From assembly GCA_019096065.1 (NCBI GenBank), contig JAGUCH010000002.1, positions 8,878,501-8,942,500 of the forward strand: a stretch of DNA of 64,000 nt. Direction: 5' to 3'. Below the pieces are notes generated by a model. It worked only from the letters and a program-made list of their open reading frames with translations. It did no database searches and was not told where the DNA came from. Shown piece by piece: positions 34,865-45,994 of the stretch. The position numbers and the translations under genes were made by a program. The DNA comes from Paracyclopina nana. Lineage: Eukaryota > Arthropoda > Copepoda > Cyclopoida > Cyclopettidae. Every line of letters begins with the position of its first letter. Positions within the stretch are counted from its first letter, which is position 1.

Positions 34865-35597
34865 TCAGCGCTTGGCATTGTTGTAACTCATGGTGCGCAT
34901 GGGGGCCTTAAAGTTGGCCGCGGCCTGCTGTTGAATTTGGTAGGCCAAGTGGTGGATCTTGAATCCGTAGAGCCTAGGAACAAACTGGTTGGCCGGGCGC
35001 TTCGGTCTGTACTCGGGGTGTACCATGAACAGCATGTGAGGGAAGCCTGTGCCAAAGTACGCCCCATCCGTGTGATGGTGTCTCGACGACTTGGGCGTGT
35101 AGACATCCATGCACTTTGGACAGTAGAGCTTCACCATCGCCTCGCCGGGCACGTCGCTCAGCCCGATGGGCAACATTTGCTGGTTCTCGCAGTAGACGCG
35201 TGGGCAATGTCCGAAGTCGCCCGCCTGATACTTCTCGATCATCTGCGCGATCCCACGGTTTGTGAGGATGTATCTCGCATGAATCAGGCCATAGAGCAGC
35301 TCGGCTGCCTGCTCGATGAGGTCGGACTGGTTAGGATTGTCCTCAAGTTCGTCATCTGGCTCGAGGTCCAGAATCATGTCCAAAGCTTGCCTATAATGGG
35401 GTACTTGTTCGTTGAGTCCGGTTAAATTGAACTTGTCTTGGATGTAGTCCTCGTCGACCTACGCAATTTGAAAAAAACAAATCAAGGTTAGGAAAGAGAA
35501 ATAATCTCATTTTGGCTTGGCTCACCTCGCAGAAAAACTCGTTGCCACGGAGGCCACAAAACCAAGAGATCCAGCTCACTTCCTCCGAACTCGACAT
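34865..35597 (-). CDS. CSNK2B: Casein kinase II regulatory subunit beta
   Basis: Dimeric regulatory subunit of the CK2 tetramer. Two exons (35526-35597, 34865-35458) give 221 residues nearly identical to vertebrate CK2-beta: [20 protein letters not shown] with N-terminal autophosphorylation serines, the acidic loop ([14 protein letters not shown]) and the zinc ribbon with CPRVYC and [20 protein letters not shown] is also present. Only the last ~20 residues differ. Confidence 0.97.
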
Positions 35598-35762
35598 TTT
35601 GATTCTGGGGGATGGTAAATTGCTCGCCAGGCGAAACTAACTTCAGTCACAATCTCAACGATTCTTCTTCACCTAGCTGGAATTATCTTTAAAGGTGAAC
35701 GAGCAGTCGCGAGACAAGTACAAAGTTGGTTGGCTTGCTCTTTGCTCGAGTGTCGAGGTCGC

Positions 35763-36213
35763 CAGGGTGACCAGAAAATTAGAGCGGGTTGTAGCCAGAT
35801 TTTCCCCTAAAATAGCCACGTTTGGCTATCTTAGAAAAATTGCTCATAATAGCCACAAATTGGTGAAAAATAGCCACATTTGTAGGAATTTTCAAGATAA
35901 TATTTGTAATTCTGAAATTTTTGCTCAAAAAAAGTTTTGGGATTGCTGTGGATGAAATCAAGGATTTGATAATGATTTTCTTCATATATTGGTGGCAAAA
36001 GATCAAAAAAATAAGTTGGCCAATTTTGCAAATTTCATTTTTTCCCCTGCTTTTTTTGATGATTTTCAAGCGTTTATTAAGTAAAAATATCAAATTTTCG
36101 GACTTTTCAAAAATAGCCACGAATGGCTATGGCTATTCGGCCTAAATTTCCGTAGCCACACATTGGTCAAAAATAGCCACTTTGGCTATAAATAGCCACA
36201 TCTGGTCACCCTG
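35763..36213. mobile_element. hAT-type MITE with TIR CAGGGTGACCAGA
   Basis: The inverted ends CAGGGTGACCAGA and TCTGGTCACCCTG are flanked by a perfect 8-bp duplication GAGGTCGC (35755-35762, 36214-36221). Subterminal AATAGCCAC motifs repeat several times near both ends. It lies about 165 bp upstream of CSNK2B. Confidence 0.85.
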
Positions 36214-36221
36214 GAGGTCGC

Positions 36222-36792
36222 CTGGCTATTTCCCACCCAGACCGACGAAATCGGCCCGAATTGTAGCTACATCTCTACTTGTCTCGCGGATAACAAGTCA
36301 AAAACAGTAAGCTTGTCGACTACTTCAACAGCAATCAAGTAGCCCTGAATGATAGTCTTGACTGCCACGAATGTGTAAGGTTGATAGCTACCGTCCATGA
36401 GAGAATCCGTATCACTTTCCAATTGTTTGTGGCCCAAAAATTGCGACTGATTCCCTCAACGATTTGTTTATACTTTAACCTGGGACGAATAATAGGACTT
36501 GAAGATCAGTAAACGCTATGCTTTGACGTTGATTTCCTTAATTGGTGGAATTAAATTAAAGCTCATGCTTTCATTATTTTGCAGAAGAATAAATTCCTTT
36601 AATTTGTTGGTTTCTTTTGGCCAAACCACCTGAAGTAAGCTATTACGCAATTTATTTTGCCCAAAATGTGTCTGCTCGAGTATACAAATAAAGTGGCGCG
36701 AAAAAGTTAATAAGCTAAATAAAGTGAAAAGAGAATTGAGAGAACTAAGTCAGGAGTTAGAGCTCAAAATCTAAAGACGCTGCAAAACCGAG
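36222..36792. other. Upstream region of PRIM1
   Basis: AT-rich with short ORFs only; promoter motifs not recognised. Confidence 0.4.
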
Positions 36793-38085
36793 ATGAGTGC
36801 ATATGACCCTGCCATGCTCAACGACCTCCTTCCAATTTACTACAGGAGGTTGTTTCCATTCTGTTCCTACATGAAATGGATCAGTGCTGGCAATCTCGTG
36901 AAATCGGAAAGGAATGAGGATATCCCAGACAAGAGCTACGTGTCTCGCCGAGAATTCTCTTTTACGCTGCAAGATGACATCTACTTGCGGTACTTGAGCT
37001 TTTCAACTGCTGAAGAGCTTCAAAGTGAGATGCTCAAGAGAATTCCACACAAAATTGATATAGGAGCCGTGTTCAATGCGAAGCCTTCTGATCACAAAAA
37101 AATTACCAATTTTCAACCTCAAGAAAAAGAGCTCGTATTCGATATTGACATGACTGATTATGACGACGTCAGAACTTGCTGCGAAGGTGCAGCTATTTGC
37201 TCTAATTGTTGGCAGTTCATGATAATTGCGGTGAAGATTTTGAATCGTGCTTTGACAGATGACTTTGGCTTCAAACATTTATTGTGGGTGTACTCTGGGC
37301 GACGTGGTATCCATTGCTGGGTGAGTGACAAGTCTGCCAGACAATTAGGACAGACTGGTCGAAGCGCTGTGGCTGAATACCTTCAAGTTTTAACTGGCGG
37401 AGATGCAAAGTCGAAGAAAGTCACCCTCAAAGCTGACGGAATTCATCCTTCCATTTCTCATGCTATTCGCATCATAGAGGAGAATTTTGATAAGCTTTGC
37501 ATCGAAGGACAAGACATTTTAGGCACTCCTGAAAGGTGGCAAAAAGTCCTTACTTTGATACCTGATGAAGCTACCAGGGCAAAATTGGCCGATGACTTTC
37601 CTTCCAGAAAGAATTCAGAGCAACGGTGGGCTCATTTGCGCAAAATGGTTCAAGAAGTGACAGTTAATGAAATTATGCTACAATTTGCCTATCCTAGACT
37701 TGATATCAATGTCTCAAAAGGACTGAACCATTTACTCAAGTCACCATTTGTAATTCACCCAAAAACAGGTACAACAGTTTTAAAAGCATATTTATTGCTT
37801 ATAATCAATTGCCATGTCTTTTCAGGAAGGGTCTGCGTTCCTTTCAATGCTCTAAAAGTCGAGTCTTTCAATCCCGACAACGTTCCTACTGTCAGTCAGC
37901 TTGTTGACGAACTGGACAAGTTTTCCAAGGAGGAAATGGAAAATAAAATGATCAAAGATTGGGACAAAACGTCTATGAAGGAGCCAATGCGTATTTTTAC
38001 TACATTTGTGAAAAGTCTGACTGCCGCCCCTGCGCATGTGGGACTTTCTCAGGGTAATGGAATCCAAGACATGGAAGACATGTAG
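36793..38085 (+). CDS. PRIM1: DNA primase small (catalytic) subunit
   Basis: Synthesises RNA primers within DNA polymerase alpha-primase. Two exons (36793-37768, 37826-38085) give 411 residues, close to the vertebrate 420. Catalytic Asp pair in VFDIDMTDYDD, zinc-binding CCEGAAICSNC, SGRRGIHCWVSD nucleotide-binding motif and the third Asp in YPRLDINVS are all present. The 57-bp intron has GT..AG borders, is a multiple of three and has no stop in frame, so retention would insert 19 residues between HPKT and GRVCVPF. Tail-to-tail with MRPL36. Confidence 0.95.
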   Translation: MSAYDPAMLNDLLPIYYRRLFPFCSYMKWISAGNLVKSERNEDIPDKSYVSRREFSFTLQDDIYLRYLSFSTAEELQSEMLKRIPHKIDIGAVFNAKPSDHKKITNFQPQEKELVFDIDMTDYDDVRTCCEGAAICSNCWQFMIIAVKILNRALTDDFGFKHLLWVYSGRRGIHCWVSDKSARQLGQTGRSAVAEYLQVLTGGDAKSKKVTLKADGIHPSISHAIRIIEENFDKLCIEGQDILGTPERWQKVLTLIPDEATRAKLADDFPSRKNSEQRWAHLRKMVQEVTVNEIMLQFAYPRLDINVSKGLNHLLKSPFVIHPKTGTTVLKAYLLLIINCHVFSGRVCVPFNALKVESFNPDNVPTVSQLVDELDKFSKEEMENKMIKDWDKTSMKEPMRIFTTFVKSLTAAPAHVGLSQGNGIQDMEDM

Positions 38086-38117
38086 ACTTGAAATACATTT
38101 TTTATTATGCTACTTGA

Positions 38118-38519
38118 TCAAAAGTCCATACGGAAACTGGCCTGATTGAGCATATGCATTCTTCCGCGCGGATTGGCATTTCCATTCTTTTTTCCTCCCT
38201 GCGTAGCATGTGTCATAATCATTTCGTTTCTTTTATCACGAATCGACTTTCTGGTGACTTGCTTGTGCCTCGGATATTTATCACAAAACACGTAGGTAAT
38301 TTCATCGTCTACTACCATGTAACAATGTTTGCACCTTCTTCTTGGCGTTGGAACATGTTTTAGTCCGGCTTTGCATTCAGCTTGAGATGTCAGAGGCGAG
38401 AGCAAAGGTTTCACTTGCGAAATAGCACTAACATGCGAAAATGACCGAATGACTAACGAAGAATTTTGAAGAGCAATTTGAGATCCAGCACGAAACAACG
38501 TACGAAAAGCTTGGTTCAT
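38118..38519 (-). CDS. MRPL36: Mitochondrial ribosomal protein bL36m
   Basis: Small zinc-ribbon protein of the mitochondrial large ribosomal subunit. Single exon, 133 residues. The N-terminal ~65 residues are basic and hydroxylated, as in a mitochondrial presequence. The bL36 core is GLKHVPTPRRRCKHCYMVV..VFCDKYPRHKQ with the Cys-Cys-Cys-His zinc ligands. Unusually, about 40 residues follow HKQ, where the family normally ends. The frame is open throughout, so the extension looks genuine. Confidence 0.88.
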   Translation of the reverse strand: MNQAFRTLFRAGSQIALQNSSLVIRSFSHVSAISQVKPLLSPLTSQAECKAGLKHVPTPRRRCKHCYMVVDDEITYVFCDKYPRHKQVTRKSIRDKRNEMIMTHATQGGKKNGNANPRGRMHMLNQASFRMDF

Positions 38520-38693
38520 TTTCGTTTGTTTACTGTTGGTATTAGTGTAGATTTTACTTTTAGCCCTGGGCTGAAGCAGAGGGCTGAAGCTGAATTCATC
38601 AGAGCTACCAGACTAAAAAAGTAAATATCGTTTGCCAGTTACGAAATGAAGTCACTTCACATTGGCCTAAAAGGACGAATACCCAGAGTTATC

Positions 38694-38880
38694 ATCGGTG
38701 GTCGGAAATGGCCAAAGTGGTCTTTTCTTGATGATTTGGTCCAAAAAAATTGGTGGTCCTATAAGTGGTCGTTTTTGAAGATGACCAAATCTAGCTGAAA
38801 ATAAGCACTTTAAGTCAAAATACCGCAAAAATTTCAATTTTAACAAGCTCATTTTTTGACAAAGATGAGAAACAGCTATG
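38694..38880. mobile_element. Truncated relative of the CAGAGTTATCAACGG MITE
   Basis: Starts CAGAGTTATCATCGGTGGTC and contains several inverted CGACCAC-type motifs matching 4863-5420. The other terminus is absent. Confidence 0.55.
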
Positions 38881-38971
38881 GTGAATCCAGAGCCGTAAAT
38901 TGAGATTATTTATTGCCCTGGGTGAATCAGGCTACTTTTTGCTCAGAGCTGAGTCATTAAAATATAATAGT

Positions 38972-39157
38972 TCCCTACCGCCACAGCAAAAGTTAGACCC
39001 CAAGAAAAATCCCCGATAGGTCGGGAAAAATTTGAGAAGCGAGCAACTATTTTTCATTTGAGCGCAGCGAGGAAATGAAAAATGTGAAAGGTTCTCTTTT
39101 TCCCAGCTGATCAGGGATTTTTCGCGGGGTCTAACTTTTGCTGAAAGGTGGTAGGGA
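38972..39157. repeat. Palindromic repeat with TCCCTACC ends
   Basis: TCCCTACCGCCACAGCAAAAG at the left pairs with CTTTTGCTGAAAGGTGGTAGGGA at the right with few mismatches; inner GTTAGACCCC/GGGGTCTAAC also pairs. 186 bp, non-coding, no clear target duplication. Confidence 0.6.
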
Positions 39158-39344
39158 TTCATTTTTCTCTAACATTAACCGAAAATCCCAGGTTAGTTGA
39201 AATTCCAAGAAAAGCTCTACCTACTTTTTTGATTCATCATAAAGTGACCAAAGTTGACTTGTGCAAGCGTTAACGCGCCGGCTTTGTGGCTTCCAGCTAA
39301 ATGCCAACTCTCAGCTGAGTAAAAGTGTCTTGCCGAATTTTTAA

Positions 39345-40787
39345 GGGGTAACTTTGGCACAAAATTGAGGAACCTTTCCGCGGATGAATTTTTTTCATTT
39401 TTTGCACAGAGTCAGCCAAAGGTAAGTACTTTCAATTAAAAGAACAAAAAAATTGACCCTTTTTTATTTGGAGCCAGATATTGTCCGTCAAAGTTTTGCT
39501 AATTTTAGCCAATATAACTTTGTTTTACAGACCTCAGATTATGGCCTAAAAAAGAAATTTAATTTAATTATAATAATATAATTATAATAATGTGAACAAT
39601 TTTTATTATGGCCATTTTTTGTTTTGGCAGCATCTGGGGGTAATTCTTTAATAAGCATTTTAGGATTTTTGGAAAAAAATGGTTTAATTTTAAAACCTTT
39701 GTTTCTGAGTGATAAAATGAAAATGCATGAACTGGAAATGAAATTTTTCTTATATGAGCAACTTTTTTATTGTCATACTTAGGTGTTCTCAATTTTAGGG
39801 GCAGTTATTTGATAAAAACTAATACATTTACTGATAAAGTTCCCCCAAAAATGATGCAACACTATCATGACATAAATAAAAGATGTTTAATATATACCAC
39901 ATATTAATAATAAAATTCACTTTCAACTCAATATATTTAAGTTCATTTAATAAATATATAAGTTTAAACAAGACTGATGTATGTTTATTATAAAAGTATC
40001 TTAAAAAGCTATCAAACCTTATTTTAGTAAAAATAAAAGTTGGTTGCCACAGCCAATCATTATAATAAAATTCATTTTTAGAGGTGAAAAATGAATTATG
40101 TAACATACAAACGTTATTCTTGCAACTAACACCATTTTTTCAAAAAATCACTAAACTTTTATTGAGGAAGTACCCCCAGATGCTGCCAAAACAAAAAATG
40201 GCCATAATAAAAATTGTTCACAACATATCATAATTATAACAAAATTTCTTTTTTAGGCCGTAAATTTGAGGTCTGTAAAACAAAGTTAGATTGGCTAAAA
40301 TTAGCAAAACTTTGACGGACAATATCTGGCTCCAAACAAAAAAGGGTAATTTCTTATTCCTTTACTTAAAAGTACTTACCTTTGGCTGACTCTGTGCAAA
40401 AAATGAAAAAAATTCATCCGCAGGAAGGTTCCTCAATTTTGTGCCAAAGTTACCCCCTAAAAATAACATATTGCCCCCTGGAGCACGGTGGGCATGCAAG
40501 ACGACAACTTTTATCACATTTCCCAAGAGACCCTTAGGGGGTATAACAATGCACAAAAAATGGGTTGATATAACTTGCCTCATGTGGCCACCAGAGGGGT
40601 CCAAAGTTTTAATACATATGAATTTCTCCAAACTTTGGGGGCGTGTTTCTCCCCTCCCAGGGGTCCGAGGGCAAAACCCTTTGGTACAGTGAGTATCTAG
40701 GGGTAGCCCCTCAAGATGGTCCATAAGATTTTTGAAAAGCTGTCGGAGCCACTAGACTCATTCTGCACTGCTATGGGATTCTCACTC
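39345..40787. mobile_element. Diverged copy of the TTAA foldback element
   Basis: Both arms match the element at 41765-43541: the GCACAGAGTCAGCCAAAG block, GGAGCCAGATATTG, and GGCAGCATCTGGGGG appear on one side and inverted on the other. The outer ~330 bp of the left arm is missing. TTAA occurs at both edges (39341-39344, 40788-40791), but the terminal sequences do not pair, so that may be chance. Confidence 0.6.
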
Positions 40788-41224
40788 TTAAGCTAAAAAC
40801 GATGCCACTCATTTTACTTAAAAACTAAGCAGCAAAACCTTTGCACAGTGGATCAAAAAGCCGATTTTACGCGCATGAGAAATTACGTCAAATCGCAGAT
40901 TTCCGATTTTAGCACCCATTTTCAGTTTCTAATTTGTATGACTTCTAGGCTATCTAAAGAGCACAAATTAATGTTTATTGACAGATAAAGATTCAAATTT
41001 GGTGAAGGAAACATAATTTTTGGACAAAAGTTGATTCTGGCGAATTCAGTAGAACAGCAACTTTGTACAATTTGAGCAAAAATTGAATCTCCCATAACTT
41101 TTGATTCCAAACGACTCCAATTGAGTGACCAAGTCAGGGAAGTCAAGCTTATAGCATAAATTGATAATCCACCAGAATTGGCTGCTCTTACTTGCTCTCC
41201 CGGGTGCCAGGATGGAATATTTTT

Positions 41225-43606
41225 GGGTGCCGTCATTAAGGCCTAAAATGAGGTGGGCTTTAGGATCTAAAATCAAAGTGGGTTTTACGATCTAACAAAT
41301 TGGGTTTTAAAGCCTACAGATTTGGTATCAGGGTATTAAGATCTAAGTGGAAAAATCAAATAAAGCTCATCATGGGTTTTAATATCTAAAGACTAGGGTT
41401 TTAATATCTAAAGGCCTAGGTTTTATGATCTAACAGCGTGGGTTTTAAGATCTATTGCATCAGAACAAAAAAAAGTACTCTCAAAACCATGTTGCCAACT
41501 AAAACCTGAGTAAGCATTACATGAAAATTAAATGCTAAATGCTGAAATGATATTAGTAAAGTTTTGATAATTGACATTTAATGTTCCAACATTTTAAACT
41601 TTAAAACCCACGTCTTTAGATCAAAACACCCAGGTACAACAAAATGATGCTTTTCCAATGTAGATCTCAAAACCCAGGTGACTAGATCTTAACATCCAGT
41701 TGTTAGGCTTTAGCATCCAAATCTTTAGATCTTAAAACCTAGGAGAAAAAAGCTTAGGCTTTAAGGAAAACCTTCGCAGAATTTTCAATAACCACTCTAG
41801 CGGCACCAAGAGCTTTTTGAAAATCTTATGGACCATCTTGAGGGGCTACCCCTAGATAGTCACCATGCCAAAGGGTTTTGCCCTTGGGCCCCTGGGAGGG
41901 GAGATATTGGCCCTCAAAGTTTTGGGAAATTCTTATGAAGTAAAACTTTGGGCCCCTCTCACGGCCCTATGAAGCAACTTTTATCTACCCATTTTTTGGT
42001 CATTGTTGGGCCCCCTAAGGGTGTCTTTGGAAATGGGATAAAAGTTGTCGTCTTGCATGCCCACTATCCTCCAAGGGGCAAGATGTGAATTTTAGGGGTT
42101 AACTTTGGAGCAAAATTGAGGAAACTCCCCCCGGATGGATTTTGTTCATTTTTTGCACAGAGTCAGCCAAAGATGAGTACTTTCAAATAAAAAAATAAAA
42201 AAATGGTCCATTTTTGTTTGGAGCCAGATATTGTCTGTTAAAGTTTTGCTAATTTTAGCCATAATAACTTTGTTTAACAGACTTCAGATTCATGACCTAA
42301 AAATGAAATTTTATTATAATAATAATATGCTGTTAACATTTTTTATTATAGTCATTTTTTGTTTTGGCAGCATCTGGGGGTACTTCCTTAATAAAAGTTT
42401 TATGATTTTTTGAAAAAAATGTGTTACTTGCAAGAATCAAGTTTGTATGTTACATAATTCATTTTTCACCTTCAAAAATGAAATTTTATTATAATTATTG
42501 GTTGTGGCAAGCAACTTTTATTTTTACTAAAATTAGGTTTGATTGCGTTTTAAGATACTTTTATAATAAACATACATCAGTCTTGTTTAAACTTATCTAT
42601 TTGTTAAATGAACTTACTTATATTGAGCTAAAAATGAAATTTTATTATAAATATGTGGTATATTCAACAACTTTTAATTTTGTCATTATAGTGTTGGATC
42701 ATTTTTGGGGGTACTTTAACAGTAAATGTATTAGTTTTTATCAAATAACTGCCCCTAAAATTGAGATTACCTGAGTATCACAATAATAAAAGTTACTCCT
42801 TATACCCCATATTTATAATAAAATTTCATTTACAGTTCATGCATTTTCAATTTATCATTCAGAAACTAAGGTTTTATAATTAAACCATTTTTTTCCAAAA
42901 ATCCTAAAACTTTTATTAAGGAAGTACCCCCAGATGCTGTCAAAACAAAAAATGACTATAATAAAAAATGTTAACAACATATTATTATTATAATAAAATT
43001 TCATTTTTAGGTCATGAATCTGAAGTCTGTTAAACAAAGTTATTATGGCTAAAATTAGCAAAACTTTGACAGACAATATCTGGCTCCAAACAAAAATGGA
43101 CCATTTTTTTATTTTTTTATTTGAAAGTACTCATCTTTGACTGACTCTGTGCAAAAAATGAACAAAATTCAACCGGGGGGAGTTCCCTCAATTTTGCTCC
43201 ATAGTTAACCCCTAAAATTCGCATTTTGCCACTTGGAGCACAGTGGGCATGCAGGGCAACAACTTTTATCCCATTTCCAAAGACACCCTTAGGGGGCCCA
43301 ACAATGACCAAAAAATGGGTAGATAAAAGTTGCTTCACAGGGCCGTGAGGGGGCCCAAAGTTTTACTTCATAAGAATTTCCCAAAACTTTGAGGGCCAAT
43401 ATCTCCCCTCCCAGGGGCCCAAGGGCAAAACCCTTTGGCATGGTGACTATCTAGGGGTAGCCCCTCAAGATGGTTCATAAGATTTTCAAAAAGCTCTCGG
43501 TGCCGCTAGAGTGGTTATTGAAAATTCTGCGAAGGTTTTCCTTAAAACCTATCTTTATTATAGATCCTAAAACCCACCCCTATTTTAGGCTTTAGTGACT
43601 TCTCCC
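41225..43606. mobile_element. Orientation-switching GGTTTTAAGATCT element, middle level
   Basis: Same family as 3712-4306, inserted in the opposite orientation. Ends GGGTGCCGTCATTAAGG and GTGACTTCTCCC are flanked by the exact 8-bp duplication ATATTTTT (41217-41224, 43607-43614). It is split near its right end by the TTAA element at 41765-43541. Subtracting that and one TTAA leaves about 600 bp, matching the 595-bp copy. Confidence 0.8.
41765..43541. mobile_element. 1.78-kb foldback element with TTAA duplication, innermost level
   Basis: Terminal inverted repeats of about 660 bp begin GGAAAACCTTCGCAG and are flanked by TTAA (41761-41764, 43542-43545). The uninterrupted copy at 3712-4306 shows TTAA once at the same place, confirming insertion. 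A TTAA duplication suggests piggyBac-type mobilisation, although the terminus is not a standard piggyBac end. The ~460-bp centre consists of degenerate units sharing AAAATGAAATTTTATTATAA. Short ORFs here are not coding. Confidence 0.8.
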
Positions 43607-43704
43607 ATATTTTTAGCTTACCGCTAATAAGAAAGAGGTGCTACGTTCATTTCGCGACTTTTTTCCGTGCGCGTGAAATCGGCAAATAAACCCACTGTGC
43701 TTTG

Positions 43705-44599
43705 GCTATTTATTCATACTTTTGTCATTGGTGTGTAACCTTAAAAACTTGAATCAATTTTTGGGAACTCGTAAGCCAAACTAGCTAAAACAAAACAAGG
43801 AATTTGGCCAAAGTTCAAAGTGAAACTGCTGGGATATACTAAAATGCGCAACATGTGCAATTTCCGTGAAAGTATCATATTTTTTTTAACCAACAGGTTT
43901 AATTTTCTAATTATTGTCATTTACTTAAACATACTAATTAAAAATGTCAGCTTAAAAAAAAAAATAATAAGTTTATGAAATAAATAAATCATCTAATGTT
44001 TGAAGCTACATGCCCAATTTCTGTTAAAGTTTTTTTTTAAACCAACCTGTTCAATTTTCTAATCATTGTCGTTTACTAATTGCCTTTGTGGAACTTAATT
44101 GCGGTATTTCATTACAGAGTGGCGTCTCAAATTAGCAGAAAATGTCAAAATCTCTTTGATCTGCAGAACTATTATCAAGTCTGCCTCAAAAGTTCATAAA
44201 ATCCATTGAAACCCATGAATTTCAATAATTTTCTGCCCTGAAGGAGCTCCCTGAGCCATCCAGCATAGGAATAATCTCTACTCAAAGCTGATGTTCCACT
44301 AAGGCTATACATGCTAATTAAAAATGTCAGCTTAACAAAAGAAATTGAAAAAAAGTGATTTGTGAAAAAAACTAATCTATGTAACAAAGTTATAACTGTT
44401 TGATTTTATTGCCAACAACATAGACTTCAAGTTTGTTGCACAACTTAGTACCTACTAAAATGCTCAGCATGAGCAACAGCTCACTTTAATCTTTTAAGTT
44501 TGATAACAAGTTTTATTCTTGCTGAAAAATATAATTGCTGAAATATAAATAAGCAGCTGACTTTTTTTACAATATTATTCTTGCCAAAAAATATAATTG
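43705..44599. other. AT-rich gap with local duplications
   Basis: Two degenerate copies of a ~190-bp segment (43860-44050 region, shared AATTAAAAATGTCAGCTTAA) and a ~65-bp local duplication around 44515-44599 sharing AATAAGCAGCTGAC with 47330-47350. No gene. Confidence 0.4.
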
Positions 44600-44801
44600 A
44601 TAAAATGGGCAGTGGCCAGATATCCAGCGCACAGAATCCCCGAAATTGGCTCGCCCACAACAAAGTTGGGCAAAGGCAACAAAAAACTCAGATCGCGCGC
44701 CTTACCCAGCTTAATGAATGCACACAATCACCAAAATCAGCTCACCCAAAAAAGCTATGTTCCCAACCTCAAATCCTAATGTTAGCAAGACATTTATTTC
44801 T

Positions 44802-45330
44802 GTCCTCATGTGCTCAGGAGGTCAATGACCTGGTTAAATTCTCCCGCACCCTCATTTCAGCACTTTTATACTGGCCCACCAGAAAAACTTTTTTCTTGCC
44901 AAATTACTTGTCCTCATGTGCTCAGGGGGTCAATGACCTGTTTAAATTCTTGCGCGCCCTCATTTAAGCGCTTTAATGCTGGCCAGCCAAGAAAAAACTT
45001 TTTTCTTGCCACAAAACTTGTCCTCATGTGCTCAGGGGGTCAATGACCTGTTTAAATTCTCCCGCGCCCTCATTTCAGCGCTTTAATTCCGGCTGGCCAA
45101 GAAAATACTTTTTTCTTGCCACAAAACTTGTCCTCATGTGCTCAGGGGGTCAATGACCTGATTAAATTCTCGCGCGGGGTCAATGACCTTTTTAAATTAT
45201 CGCGTGCCCTCATTTCAGCGCTTTAATGCTGGCCAGCCAAGAAAAAACTTTTTTCTTGCCACAAAACTTGTCCTCATGTGCTCAGGGGGTCAATGACCTG
45301 ATTAAATTCTCGCGCGGGGGCAATTTTGCT
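44802..45330 (+). repeat. Left-arm ~110-bp tandem array (about 5 units)
   Basis: GTCCTCATGTGCTCAGG recurs at 44802, 44910, 45020, 45130 and 45270. Each unit holds GGTCAATGACC, a CGCGCCCTCATTT segment and an AACTTTTTTCTTGCC spacer. The last interval contains a ~30-bp partial duplication. Confidence 0.75.
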
Positions 45331-45990
45331 CTAGTAAAGGCTTAATTTTGGCCTTTGTCAAAAAATGCAATTTTGCTTCACTAATTATTCACGTTACGCG
45401 AGTTTCGCTCCCAGTTCAAAAAAGTTGCCAAAAAATATGCTAGTTTCAGTTAGTTTTTGCACGACGAGACTAGTCTGGTCAAAACTAGGTGAAGCAAAGG
45501 CTTAATTTTGGCCTTTGTCAAAAAATGCAATTTTGCTTCACTAATTATTCACGTTACGCGAGTTTCGCTCCCAGTTCAAAAAAGTTGCCAAAAAATATGC
45601 TAGTTTCAGTTAGTTTTTGCACTAGGAGACTAGTCTGGTCAAAACTAGGGGCTAAGACTGGATACCCAGCCAACAAATGCAAGCAAAACTATAGCATAAG
45701 AATAATGTAGAACAAAAGGAACATTGAGATCAATGCGAACAATGTGAACATTGCGAACAATGCGAACAATGCGAATAATGCAAACAATGCGAACAATTAG
45801 TTAGTTTTTGCACTAGGAGACAAGTCTGGTCAAAACAAGGTGAAGCAAAGGCTAAATTTTGGCCTATGTCAAAAAATGCAATTTTGCTTCACTAATTATT
45901 CACGTTACGCGAGTTTCGCTCCCAGTTCAAAAAAGTTGCCAAAAAATATGCTAGTTTCAGTTAGTTTTTGCGCTAGGAGAATAGTCTGGT
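45331..45990 (+). repeat. ~160-bp tandem array (3 units, interrupted)
   Basis: AAAGGCTTAATTTTGGCC starts units near 45336, 45496 and 45847. Units two and three are separated by an insertion carrying the 9-bp microsatellite. Each unit contains CACGTTACGCGAGTTTCGC. Confidence 0.7.
45727..45796 (+). repeat. Microsatellite (GCGAACAAT)n
   Basis: About seven 9-bp units with single-base variants. Confidence 0.7.
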
Positions 45991-45994
45991 CTTG

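Larger units (their letters stand above)
40844..43699. mobile_element. Transib-like element, outermost level of a three-level nest
   Basis: The inverted ends start CACAGTGG: left CACAGTGGATCAAAAAGCCG, right complement CACAGTGGGTTTATTTGCCG, with pairing continuing through GATTTYACGCGCA. They are flanked by the exact 5-bp duplication CTTTG (40839-40843, 43700-43704). CACWRTG ends with a 5-bp duplication are the signature of Transib/RAG-type transposons, and CACAGTG is also the RSS heptamer. Only ~470 bp belong to the element itself. No transposase. Confidence 0.65.

Noticed and set aside
34931-35425. 164-codon plus-strand ORF
   Set aside because: Antisense shadow of CSNK2B, which is unambiguous by protein identity.
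40844-40875. A V(D)J recombination signal
   Set aside because: The CACAGTG heptamer is present but no nonamer follows at 12 or 23 bp; a transposon terminus with 5-bp duplication explains it.
42231-43338. ORFs with apparent transmembrane stretches in the foldback element
   Set aside because: The same peptide occurs on both strands of the two inverted arms, so it follows from the palindrome and poly-T composition.
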